DNA of 64,000 nucleotides from UBA4782 sp034429195 (GTDB lineage Bacteria; Chloroflexota; Anaerolineae; Anaerolineales; Anaerolineaceae), in the NCBI GenBank assembly GCA_034429195.1, contig DAOUGQ010000016.1, positions 62,001 through 126,000 on the forward strand, in the 5' to 3' direction. A program made the position numbers and the translations under genes. Of this stretch, positions 15,648 through 23,582 are shown one piece after another. Under the pieces are notes generated by a model, which worked only from the letters and a program-made list of their open reading frames with translations, did not search any database and had not been told where the DNA came from. Within the stretch, counting starts at the first letter, position 1. Every line of letters starts with the position of its first letter.

Positions 15648-16133
15648 ATGTCCCCTGAAACGAAACCTACCCGCAAATTAGCAATCATTGCATCCAAGGG
15701 CTCGTTGGATATGGCTTATCCCCCGATGATCCTGGCGAACGCTGCCCGCATGTCGGGTATCGAAACACATATGTTCTTTACATTCTGGGGGTTAGATATG
15801 ATCACAAAAAAGAAGTTGAATCACCTGCATGTTGCCATGGTGGGCAATCCCAGTATGCATCCATCGTTTCACATTCCAACCTTACTGGGTGTAATTCCGG
15901 GCATGGCGGCTATGGGTACCTGGATGATGAGAAAAGAAATTGATAAGCTTGGTTTTCCCCCAGTGGGTGAATTCATGGAAATGCTAGTCGATTCTGGTGC
16001 GCATGTCTATGGTTGTAAGATGTCTATGGATATGATGAAATTGTCCAAAGAAGACCTGATTGATGGCGCAGAAGTATTAGGTGCAATGGAATTCATGGAA
16101 CTTTCAGAAGGTGCACAAATAATCTTTGTTTAA
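15648..16133 (+). CDS. DsrE/DsrF-like (DsrE2 type) sulfurtransferase
   Basis: 161 residues. It opens with KLAIIASKGSLDMAYPPMILANAA and has the FFTFWGLDMITKK segment of the DsrE2 group, which databases often call peroxiredoxin family. Met-rich throughout. Cys123 in HVYGCKMSMDMM is the conserved persulfide-carrying cysteine. A hydrophobic stretch (about 76-92, LLGVIPGMAAMGTWMM) suggests membrane association. It should exchange sulfane sulfur with TusE and perhaps the SQR product. It is the last gene before the operon terminator. Confidence 0.88.
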   Translation: MSPETKPTRKLAIIASKGSLDMAYPPMILANAARMSGIETHMFFTFWGLDMITKKKLNHLHVAMVGNPSMHPSFHIPTLLGVIPGMAAMGTWMMRKEIDKLGFPPVGEFMEMLVDSGAHVYGCKMSMDMMKLSKEDLIDGAEVLGAMEFMELSEGAQIIFV

Positions 16134-16153
16134 TACAATAATTGCAAGGAAGA

Positions 16154-16190
16154 ACAAGCGTTGGTTACTCGACCAACGCTTGTTTTGTTA
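16154..16190 (+). terminator. terminator of the sulfur operon
   Basis: Perfect 12-bp stem ACAAGCGTTGGT / ACCAACGCTTGT (16154-16165 with 16172-16183), 6-nt loop, then TTTGTTA. The T tract runs into the next gene's -10 box. Confidence 0.88.
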
Positions 16191-16194
16191 TAAT
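16189..16194 (+). promoter_or_regulatory. -10 box placed 7 nt before a start codon
   Basis: TATAAT at 16189-16194 is followed after 7 nt by the ATG at 16202, with no ribosome site, implying a leaderless transcript. The -35 (about 16165-16170, TTACTC) is weak and lies in the terminator stem. Confidence 0.5.
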
Positions 16195-16201
16195 CATTCG
16201 C

Positions 16202-16936
16202 ATGGAAAATTATCATTCCATCTTGGCAGGAATTTCTGATCCTGAGGCGATCAAAGACTATCTTTTAGCTCATTCTGGGTTGCCAGGGCCTCGATCGAAT
16301 CTTGAATTAGCGCACATTGCGGCAGAAATTGTTCCGTCTTCCATATATTCACCATGGCTAGAATTATCTCCTGTAGAAGTACCTGAAAACACTCCACAGG
16401 TTTTTCTGGTAATTATTGCCGTGATGGCTTTAGGTAAAAAGATAACAAGGGGAGAGAGTGAAGGATTCATTTGCCTGCGAAAATTTGCCACAGATCCTCG
16501 CTGGAGGGTACGTGAAGCAGTGGCGATGGCATTACAATATATTGGCAGGAAAAATTGGGAATTACTTTTAGAAGAATTAAACCAATGGATAGGGGATGAT
16601 CCGTTGGAAATGAGGGCAATTGCTGCAGGATTATGCGAACCGGATCTTTTACTCAATAAACACCATGCCCATCAGGTTCTCGATTTCCTGCAAAAGATCA
16701 CTGATCGATTCATTACCATACCTGATCGTAATACGGATGCAGTACGAACATTACGACAGGGATTGGGATATTGTTGGAGTGTTGCAATTGTTGCAGACCC
16801 AGCATATGGAAAACCGCTTTTCGAAACATTAACAACTTCTCCCGACCCTGATGTGAAATGGATCGTGAGGGAAAACCTGAAGAAAAATCGAATGATCAAA
16901 ATGGATAGTAAATGGGTGACCAATTTTCAAATTTGA
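16202..16936 (+). CDS. HEAT-repeat-like hypothetical protein
   Basis: 244 residues from ATG 16202. The protein is almost wholly helical; residues about 95-125 (FATDPRWRVREAVAMALQ) form a typical HEAT repeat, and a second such unit appears near the C-terminus (TSPDPDVKWIVRENLKKN). HEAT solenoids bind proteins or nucleic acids; no catalytic residues are evident and no function can be given. It overlaps the start of yqeB by 25 bp, so the two are probably co-expressed. Confidence 0.75.
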   Translation: MENYHSILAGISDPEAIKDYLLAHSGLPGPRSNLELAHIAAEIVPSSIYSPWLELSPVEVPENTPQVFLVIIAVMALGKKITRGESEGFICLRKFATDPRWRVREAVAMALQYIGRKNWELLLEELNQWIGDDPLEMRAIAAGLCEPDLLLNKHHAHQVLDFLQKITDRFITIPDRNTDAVRTLRQGLGYCWSVAIVADPAYGKPLFETLTTSPDPDVKWIVRENLKKNRMIKMDSKWVTNFQI

Positions 16937-17757
16937 AGCCTCTTGTTCTGGTACGTGGTGGAGGTGACCTTGCTAGTGGAGTGATTTTACGCCTTCATCA
17001 TTCTGGTTTTCATGTCATGGTGGCAGAATTGAATGATCCATTGACTGTCAGACGATTGGTGTCATTTTCAAGTGCTGTTCATTTAGGCACATTTACGATT
17101 GAAGATGTTGAGGGGGTGTTGGCATCATCATCAGATGCCGCTCTAAATGTACTGGCAAACCATAAAATAGCGATTATGATCGATCCTCAAGCTTCCAGGT
17201 TGTTATCCCTGAATCCGGTTGCGGTGATCGATGCTCGCATGTTAAAGACCGAAGTTTTTTCCGATTTGCAAGAAAAACCCATGCTGATTGGCTTGGGTCC
17301 TGGTTTTACTGCAGGTAAGAATTGTCATGCAGTTGTAGAAACCAACCGTGGACCATATTTAGGCAGGGTATATTGGAATGGATCCTGCCAGGAGGATACC
17401 CAGATACCAGAAAAAGTGATGGAGTATTCTCATGAGCGGGTGCTGCGCGCGCCTGAAAATGGCATTTTTCATCAGGTTGCAAGCATTGGCGATATCCTTC
17501 ATCCTGGTGATTTAATTGCAACGGTGGAAGGAAAACCTTTAATTGCTCCTTTTAAGGGTGTGCTGCGTGGATTGATTCAGGATGGATTAAAAGTAACCGC
17601 AGGAATGAAAATTGGAGATATTGATCCACGTTGTGACCCGCAACTTTGCCGTATAGTATCTGATAAAGCGCTCGCTATTGGTGGCGGAGTATTGGAAGCG
17701 CTGCTTTCGAATCCTGAGATCCGGATGCAGCTGGGGAAAATGGATGAGACTCTGTGA
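16912..17757 (+). CDS. yqeB: YqeB, selenium-dependent molybdenum hydroxylase accessory protein
   Basis: 281 residues. The N-terminal VLVRGGGDLASGVILRLHHSG (about 11-31) is the signature of the EF2563/YqeB family, followed by DARMLK and GLGPGFTAGKNCHAVVETNRG. The C-terminal part (about 175-245) is a barrel-sandwich-like domain with GDILHPGDLIATVEGKPLIA. Known context: in bacteria with selenium-dependent molybdenum hydroxylases it accompanies yqeC and selD, with a proposed role in inserting labile selenium or finishing the cofactor. Here it precedes yqeC with a 14-bp overlap. Confidence 0.88.
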   Translation: MGDQFSNLKPLVLVRGGGDLASGVILRLHHSGFHVMVAELNDPLTVRRLVSFSSAVHLGTFTIEDVEGVLASSSDAALNVLANHKIAIMIDPQASRLLSLNPVAVIDARMLKTEVFSDLQEKPMLIGLGPGFTAGKNCHAVVETNRGPYLGRVYWNGSCQEDTQIPEKVMEYSHERVLRAPENGIFHQVASIGDILHPGDLIATVEGKPLIAPFKGVLRGLIQDGLKVTAGMKIGDIDPRCDPQLCRIVSDKALAIGGGVLEALLSNPEIRMQLGKMDETL

Positions 17758-18496
17758 TGCCCTTGTTCTTCCTCTTGGAACACAACTTGCCATCGTAGGT
17801 GCTGGAGGAAAAACATCCACACTTTTTCATCTGGCACACACACTGCCCGGTACGGTTCTTGTTACGACAACAACCCATCTGGGAGTTTCACAGGTAAGCT
17901 TTGCTGACCAGCATTACGTTATCACATCCCCTGAAGAGTTATCCTGTAAAGCATTATTTTCAAGAAAAGTGAACCTATTGACCGGTTTATTAACGATGGA
18001 TAACCGATTTCGAGCTCCGGATGAACCAGTGTTAACAAAAATGCACGAGCTGGCTAAAGAAAAGAAAATGTATCTACTGGTTGAGGCAGATGGTGCGCGC
18101 ACGTTATCTTTGAAAGCTCCGGCTGTGCACGAGCCATGCATACCAAATTGGTGCGATTTAGTGATCGTCTGTGTTGGACTTTCTGCATTGGAGAAGCCTC
18201 TGACTGCTGAATGGGTTCATCGCCCGGAGCGATATGCTGCCCTTGCAAACATAGAATTAGGAGAATTGGTTACATTGCAGGATATTGTCCGGGTACTTGT
18301 TCACCCTGAAGGAGGGTTGAAAGGAATCCCACCGTCTGCCCGCAGGATCGCTTTCTTGAATCAGGCTGATACTCAGGAGATGATTGCTGTTGCGCAGGAA
18401 GCTGTACCAGGATTGCTTGTGGGTGGATATGATGGGGTGTATATCGGAAGCATACAGAAAGCTCCGGATGAAGGCATCTGGTTTTCTTACTCATGA
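17744..18496 (+). CDS. yqeC: YqeC, selenium-dependent hydroxylase accessory protein
   Basis: 250 residues from ATG 17744, chosen because the P-loop then lies at the normal place and GGGGA precedes it. Walker-A-like IVGAGGKTSTLFHLA (about 16-30), TTTTHLG, then VEADGARTLSLKAPAVHEP and a conserved C-terminal NQAD motif (near 207), all typical of YqeC. It is an NTP-binding protein thought to act with YqeB and MocA-like nucleotidyltransferases in cofactor maturation. The hydroxylase itself is not in this window. Confidence 0.88.
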   Translation: MRLCDALVLPLGTQLAIVGAGGKTSTLFHLAHTLPGTVLVTTTTHLGVSQVSFADQHYVITSPEELSCKALFSRKVNLLTGLLTMDNRFRAPDEPVLTKMHELAKEKKMYLLVEADGARTLSLKAPAVHEPCIPNWCDLVIVCVGLSALEKPLTAEWVHRPERYAALANIELGELVTLQDIVRVLVHPEGGLKGIPPSARRIAFLNQADTQEMIAVAQEAVPGLLVGGYDGVYIGSIQKAPDEGIWFSYS

Positions 18497-18559
18497 AGCA
18501 ACCAAAGGCAAGGAATCATCCATTTAGCTTTATGCTCTTGTTTCGATAATTAAGAATCT

Positions 18560-18583
18560 GGTGCAGTCAATTTTGACTGCACC
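18560..18583 (+). terminator. terminator between yqeC and plsC
   Basis: GGTGCAGTCA-N4-TGACTGCACC, a perfect 10-bp stem, followed by a T-rich but interrupted tail on both strands. It lies between convergent genes and probably serves both. Confidence 0.6.
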
Positions 18584-18648
18584 CTAATTCATTTTAGAAA
18601 ACCTTAAAATGTAAACGGTAAGTTCTTCACCGGCTTTTTTGATTATCT

Positions 18649-19401
18649 CTATAATTCTGCCTTATTTGCCCAGGGGTAAATTTCTGTCCCTTCTGCTGCA
18701 GCACGGATAGCTGGGTCGTTGCTGTAATACCCCCTTGCTTCTGGTGGTATCAGCTCTGCTATTTGGCGCATCATAGTATGTCCAATCTCATCTAACCTGG
18801 CGCGGTTAGTTTCACCTCGTTCGGAAACGAAAAACGGACCAAATGGTTTACCGATTCTGATCGTGACAGTTGCCCGCTTACCTTTTCGGAAAGAAGGGAA
18901 TACTTCAGTCAAGCCATGTAAGCCAATGGGCAACACTTTAGCAGTGGTACGGCTTGCCAATAGGGCTGCACCTGGACGTGGTGGGCGAAGAACCGTAGCC
19001 CAACTGCCAGCTTCAGGGAAGATGCTTAGTACACCACCTTGATTTAAGAGTGACTGTGCACCTAAAAGGCTATCACGTGTAAGGGTGCCGCGCCTTACGG
19101 GGAGAACGCCATATAATTTGGCAAACCAGGAAACTGATTTCGGAGCGTTGGGTGTAGTTGCTCCACCAATAAATTCTACATGGCGCGGGCTGAAGCCTAT
19201 CACTGCCACCGGATCGAGAAAACTAAAATGATTTCCGATCAACAAAACTGAACCGGTTTTTGGATAGTTTTCCAGCCCTTCCACTTTGATATTACATACA
19301 ACTGCCAGGGCAGCATTGATCGCTGTACGTAGCACCCCACGAATGAATTGCCTGCGTGGGTAATGAATAACTGGGAACTGCTCCGCAGCAATTTCTGTCA
19401 T
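18649..19401 (-). CDS. plsC: 1-acyl-glycerol-3-phosphate acyltransferase family protein
   Basis: 250 residues. The HX4D box is seen as NHFSFLDP (about 57-64) and the second box as FPEAGSW (about 128-134, where classical PlsC has FPEGTRS), so it is a divergent PlsC. It transfers an acyl chain to lysophosphatidate or a related lysolipid at the inner face of the membrane. The start is 1 bp from the stop of the UMF1-type transporter gene, so the two form one operon. Confidence 0.85.
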   Translation of the reverse strand: MTEIAAEQFPVIHYPRRQFIRGVLRTAINAALAVVCNIKVEGLENYPKTGSVLLIGNHFSFLDPVAVIGFSPRHVEFIGGATTPNAPKSVSWFAKLYGVLPVRRGTLTRDSLLGAQSLLNQGGVLSIFPEAGSWATVLRPPRPGAALLASRTTAKVLPIGLHGLTEVFPSFRKGKRATVTIRIGKPFGPFFVSERGETNRARLDEIGHTMMRQIAELIPPEARGYYSNDPAIRAAAEGTEIYPWANKAEL

Positions 19402-19402
19402 T

Positions 19403-20752
19403 TTATAACCTGCCTGTAATTTCTTCTTGTTCCAGATCCTGTGCTTTTTTCTCTTTCACTGTAAATAGCAATGCCATACCAATTGCCAGGAAGGCAATAA
19501 TGGAAAGCACTGCGACTCGAATACCAGCTTGTTCTGCTGCGATTGAGTCCATTCCTCGTCCCAAGAAAATCAGTGCAGCATCTGCTGCCAGCCAGCCATA
19601 GATGGTTGGTCCAATAAATGAGGAGGTATGACCTGCAACGGCAAAGAAGCCATAGAATTCTGCACTCTTTCCTTCTGGTGCCATCTTTCCCACAGCCATG
19701 CGGCTGACTGATTGAACTCCCGAAAGGGCAAAACCAGCAAAGCCACCAATGACAAAGAAGAAGATAACATCCTTCACGATGAATAAACAGGCAACGGTAA
19801 GGATCATCATGATCAACGAAATTACCAGGGTTTGTTTTGATCCAATTTTATCTGTGAGAACACCAAATAAATAGGCTCCGGCAACACTGGTGATCTGGAC
19901 AATGATCATGAATATGATGAGCTGCATCTGATTCATACCAACCAATACGCCACCAATAATGGCCGCAAAATCAAGTGTCATCATGATGCCATCGTTGTAG
20001 ATAAGGAATGCAACAATGAATTTGATGAAATCTTTGAAATTCTTTAATTCTTTGAAGGTGCTTCCCAGGCGTTTAAATGGAATGGAAATGTATGTCTCGC
20101 CAGCAGGCATTATTTCTGGTTCAGCGCGCTCTTTGATCCACAAAAAAGTTGGTAAGGAGGAAAGTGCATAAAAGACAGCTGTGATCAAGAACCCATAATG
20201 GATGGTGGAATTACCAACCAGCATGATGAGTCCCATCACAATCGCCAGACAAACAATTCCACCGAAGGAACCGATTGCCCAGGCATTCCCTGAGATCCTC
20301 CCCATGTCCTTAGGGGTGGAAATTTCGGGAAGCAAGGAGTTATAAAAAACCTGTGCTCCGCGATATCCAATTTCAGCCAGAATGAAGAACAACATTCCCA
20401 TCCAGATATCCCCAGGACCTACAAAGAAAAGCAATGCAGTGAACACGCAGGATACAATAGTAAATATGAGCAGGAATCGCTTCTTTGTACCGGAAAAATC
20501 TGCCAATGAACCGAGGATGGGAGAAATGATCGCCACAACCAACATAGCAACGCCTACTGAAAGACCCCATAACCGGGTTCCTTCCGTCCCACCTACCACG
20601 GTATTCTTAAAGTAACTGGAATATACAGCAAGAATGACTACTGCTGCATATGCAGAATTTCCGAAATCGTAGAGATACCAGGCCCATCGTTCGCGTTTGG
20701 TTGCTGGTTTGTAATGTGCTCTAGTTTTTACTTTTGGAATGGCTACTTCCAT
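19403..20752 (-). CDS. MFS transporter, UMF1/Atg22-like family
   Basis: 449 residues with about 12 membrane helices. The N-terminal ERWAWYLYDFGNSAYAAVV (about 20-38) is the hallmark of the UMF1 family, related to yeast Atg22 vacuolar amino acid effluxers. Loop GSLADFSGTKKR (about 84-95) is the MFS motif. GAGGAA precedes the ATG. Substrate unknown. It is followed at once by plsC. The 187 bp between this gene and pyrK show nothing recognisable. Confidence 0.9.
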   Translation of the reverse strand: MEVAIPKVKTRAHYKPATKRERWAWYLYDFGNSAYAAVVILAVYSSYFKNTVVGGTEGTRLWGLSVGVAMLVVAIISPILGSLADFSGTKKRFLLIFTIVSCVFTALLFFVGPGDIWMGMLFFILAEIGYRGAQVFYNSLLPEISTPKDMGRISGNAWAIGSFGGIVCLAIVMGLIMLVGNSTIHYGFLITAVFYALSSLPTFLWIKERAEPEIMPAGETYISIPFKRLGSTFKELKNFKDFIKFIVAFLIYNDGIMMTLDFAAIIGGVLVGMNQMQLIIFMIIVQITSVAGAYLFGVLTDKIGSKQTLVISLIMMILTVACLFIVKDVIFFFVIGGFAGFALSGVQSVSRMAVGKMAPEGKSAEFYGFFAVAGHTSSFIGPTIYGWLAADAALIFLGRGMDSIAAEQAGIRVAVLSIIAFLAIGMALLFTVKEKKAQDLEQEEITGRL

Positions 20753-20939
20753 ATTTTTTTTGTTCCTCGAATTCTATGAGATAAACCATGGATAGGTACA
20801 ACTAATATTTAATTGAAAACACACGAAATGTGGAAAAGTTATGAAACGAACCTGCAATTTTTTCAGCATCACGATATAGATTTTAACAGATTGCTGAAGA
20901 ATCAACCATACATTTCGGATAATTAATGCCACTTAAATT

Positions 20940-21704
20940 TTATGTACGATGCGAAATTGGGCCATCCATGCAAACCAGCCAGCCTGCCGGTTCGCCAAAT
21001 TCCGCTTCCAATTCACAACTTCCACATAATCCCATGCCACAGCGCATTAATGCTTCCCAAGATAGTTGACAGGGTACCATTTGGGCTTTACACACTGCAG
21101 CAACTGCCTGAAGCATTCTGGCAGGGCCACATGCGTACACCATTGTGATCGGATCTTGAGCCAGTGTTTTCTTCAACCCTGCAGTGACAAGCCCTTTAAT
21201 GCCAAGACTGCCATCTTCTGTTGTAATATTTACATCTATCCCCGCCTGTTGCATCTCATCCGCCAGAATAATATCATCAGAGCTGTGTGCCCCAAGCCAA
21301 CATGAACAATCACATCCAGAATTCACCAGTTCCTTCCCGAGAAAGAGCAATGGCGCAGCGCCATATCCACCTCCCGCCATAACAACCTTTTTCCCTGACT
21401 CAACATGAAATCCATGCCCTAACGGTCCGCGGATCCATAGTCGGTCGCCTATACCTAATGAATGGATTGCCTGGCTGAAAGGACCAACATTTACAATGGT
21501 AAGCCGTAACGGATTAATACCTGAGATGCTAAAAGGTTTTTCTCCTATATCTGGAAGCCATGCCATTACAAATTGACCAGGATCAGCAGAAATACTTCCC
21601 TCTAAAAACAAAGATATGGTGCGAGAATTTTGCCTTGTTATTTTTTGTATTCGAAATGCTTTTGGGAGATTGGTTTTCTGGTGACAGTTATTATTTATAT
21701 TCAT
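20940..21704 (-). CDS. pyrK: dihydroorotate dehydrogenase electron transfer subunit
   Basis: 254 residues. FAD domain with DPGQFVMAWLP (41-51) and KPFSISG (56-62), NAD domain with MAGGGYGAAPLLFL (109-122) and YACGPARML (190-198), then the [2Fe-2S] ligands Cys222, Cys227, Cys230 and Cys245. PyrK passes electrons from PyrD to NAD+ in the class 1B enzyme of pyrimidine synthesis. Its ATG overlaps the pyrD stop (ATGA). Confidence 0.95.
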   Translation of the reverse strand: MNINNNCHQKTNLPKAFRIQKITRQNSRTISLFLEGSISADPGQFVMAWLPDIGEKPFSISGINPLRLTIVNVGPFSQAIHSLGIGDRLWIRGPLGHGFHVESGKKVVMAGGGYGAAPLLFLGKELVNSGCDCSCWLGAHSSDDIILADEMQQAGIDVNITTEDGSLGIKGLVTAGLKKTLAQDPITMVYACGPARMLQAVAAVCKAQMVPCQLSWEALMRCGMGLCGSCELEAEFGEPAGWLVCMDGPISHRT

Positions 21705-22630
21705 CGGATTGCCAGCCCCCGCATTTCATTAAGATTGGTATATCCTTCTCTTTTCATAAATTCTTTCATTTCATCCCGGATTATTCCAAGCACTTCCACA
21801 CCACGATACCAGACTGCTGAACCTACCCCTACTGCCGTTGCCCCTGCCATGATCATTTCGATCGCATCACGCCCGGTGGAAATCCCTCCTGTACCGATGA
21901 TAGGAACAGAAACCGCTTTGGCTATTTCAGCTACACAACGTAAAGCGATAGGTTTAAGTGCTCTACCGGATATTCCACCCACTTTATTCGATAAAACTGG
22001 TCTACCGGCTTCTGCGTCGATGATCATCCCGGGCATGGTGTTGATTGCAGTAATGGCATCTGCGCCAGCTTCGACTACTGCGGCAGCAATCCGCGCAATA
22101 TTGGGCACATTGGGAGCCAATTTAATGCTTATGGGAATTGATGTGGCTTTTTTTACCGCTTCTGTTACAGATGCGGCACTTTCACAACTTCCAGCAAATG
22201 GAGTGCCGAACTCATCACTAACATTAGGACAAGAGATATTGACTTCGATCATGTGAGGATTTGCCAGAGTTACGGTTTTTGCTACTTCACGATAATCATC
22301 TACTGTGCCTGCGAAAATGCTTGCAATGACCGGTACTCCCATTGAATCTAACCTCTGGCGGGATGCTTTCAACAATTCTATTTCAATCTGCACTCCAGGG
22401 TTTGTTAATCCAATGGCATTGATTACGCCTTCTCCCCAATCCAGGACAACCGGATTGGGATGCCCGGTGCGTGGTACGGGTCCACAACTTTTTGCGGTAA
22501 CTGCACCAGCTCCACATTCTGCAGCGCGCTGAAGAAGCGTTTCACTGGTACCAATCACACCAGATGCCAAAATGATAGGGTTTTTTAACTTCAAGGAAAT
22601 AAAGTTACAGGAGAGGTCAACTTTTGCCAT
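21701..22630 (-). CDS. pyrD: dihydroorotate dehydrogenase, class 1B catalytic subunit
   Basis: 309 residues. Class 1B features: active-site base Cys134 in EVNISCPNVSDEFGTPFAG (129-147), FMN-binding SIKLAPNV, and the phosphate site GTGGISTGRDAIEMIMAGA. It oxidises dihydroorotate to orotate in the cytoplasm; PyrK, encoded by the next gene, carries the electrons to NAD+. GGAG stands 7 nt before the ATG. Confidence 0.96.
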   Translation of the reverse strand: MAKVDLSCNFISLKLKNPIILASGVIGTSETLLQRAAECGAGAVTAKSCGPVPRTGHPNPVVLDWGEGVINAIGLTNPGVQIEIELLKASRQRLDSMGVPVIASIFAGTVDDYREVAKTVTLANPHMIEVNISCPNVSDEFGTPFAGSCESAASVTEAVKKATSIPISIKLAPNVPNIARIAAAVVEAGADAITAINTMPGMIIDAEAGRPVLSNKVGGISGRALKPIALRCVAEIAKAVSVPIIGTGGISTGRDAIEMIMAGATAVGVGSAVWYRGVEVLGIIRDEMKEFMKREGYTNLNEMRGLAIR

Positions 22631-22705
22631 TTGCTTACTCCATTAATTCCATCTAATTTTACCAATCGAATGGATAAAAGGGGTAATTTGCCTGAGTAAC
22701 CAGGA

Positions 22706-22735
22706 TTGATTTTAGTCATCAGCGATAGGTATAAT
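22706..22735 (+). promoter_or_regulatory. promoter of the SH3 lipoprotein gene
   Basis: TTGATT (22706-22711), 18 bp, TATAAT (22730-22735), with a following GGAAAGGAG ribosome site before the ATG at 22794. Confidence 0.7.
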
Positions 22736-22793
22736 CAAAAGGGAGCCACTTCCATTCTCTGGGTGGATGCTTCAGATTCGGAAAGGAGAAAAA

Positions 22794-23540
22794 ATGAACC
22801 ATAAAATATTCATTATTGGTTTCGTTTGCTGCCTTTTATTGACTTCCTGTATTGCTCCGACGACGCAACCTGTTGCCACTTCAATCTCTCCAACTGTTCA
22901 GGAATCTCCTACTGAAACAAAAGTCCCTTCTGATACTCAAGAACCCACCCTGATCCCTGAAGTAACAGAGGAGGTTGCGCAAAATACCATTATCCAGTCT
23001 TTTCCTGGCAAAGTGGCGGTTGAAGTAATCAATTTACGGACTGGACCTGGTACTGCCCATGATGTTCTTGGAAAATATGCCAAGGATGCACCAGTTTCGG
23101 TTCTTGGGAAAGCTCTGGGAGATGGATGGCTGCTGGTGGAAACTCCCGCCGGTCAATGGGGATGGATGAACGCCGAATTTGTGACGATAGATGCACCAAT
23201 TTCCACCCTACCCGTGATCTCTGTAACATATAGTATTATGGTGCATGGTAAGGTGACCAATGTGGATGGAACCCCTATCAATAGCATTACTGTTGCGGTA
23301 TATCAGCAGACGGTCTCTGGTGAATTACGTTCAGATGATGCCACTGATGCGAATGGTGATTTCTATGTATTTATGCCCAATGGTTCTCAAGGAAGATTTT
23401 CTGTGGCCGTTGTGGATGTAGGTTGTGATAGCAGCATTGTGGATTCTGAATGTAAGTATGCAGGTAAGTTTGATGCAAATGGTATTGCAGAGATCACCCT
23501 TCCTTCCTCTGAGCCTGTAGATTTTGTGTATCGTCAGTGA
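22794..23540 (+). CDS. lipoprotein with SH3b domain and carboxypeptidase-regulatory-like domain
   Basis: 248 residues from ATG 22794 (AAAGGAG upstream). Signal peptide with lipobox LLTSC (Cys18), Thr/Pro-rich linker, bacterial SH3 domain (about 72-135; VINLRTGPGTAHDVLGKY and GWGWMNAEFV-like end), then a beta-sandwich domain (about 150-248; GKVTNVDGTPINSITVAVYQ, TDANGDFYVFM) of the carboxypeptidase D regulatory type. A surface anchor or wall-binding role is likely; no enzyme activity is visible. The NfeD-type gene follows 42 bp on. Confidence 0.82.
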   Translation: MNHKIFIIGFVCCLLLTSCIAPTTQPVATSISPTVQESPTETKVPSDTQEPTLIPEVTEEVAQNTIIQSFPGKVAVEVINLRTGPGTAHDVLGKYAKDAPVSVLGKALGDGWLLVETPAGQWGWMNAEFVTIDAPISTLPVISVTYSIMVHGKVTNVDGTPINSITVAVYQQTVSGELRSDDATDANGDFYVFMPNGSQGRFSVAVVDVGCDSSIVDSECKYAGKFDANGIAEITLPSSEPVDFVYRQ

Positions 23541-23582
23541 TCATAATTTTGGATAGTGTATGAAAAGATTGAGTGGATAAAA

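Noticed and set aside
13680..16133. Dissimilatory sulfite reductase (Dsr) operon
   Set aside because: The DsrC-like protein lacks the second cysteine and no dsrAB genes are present.
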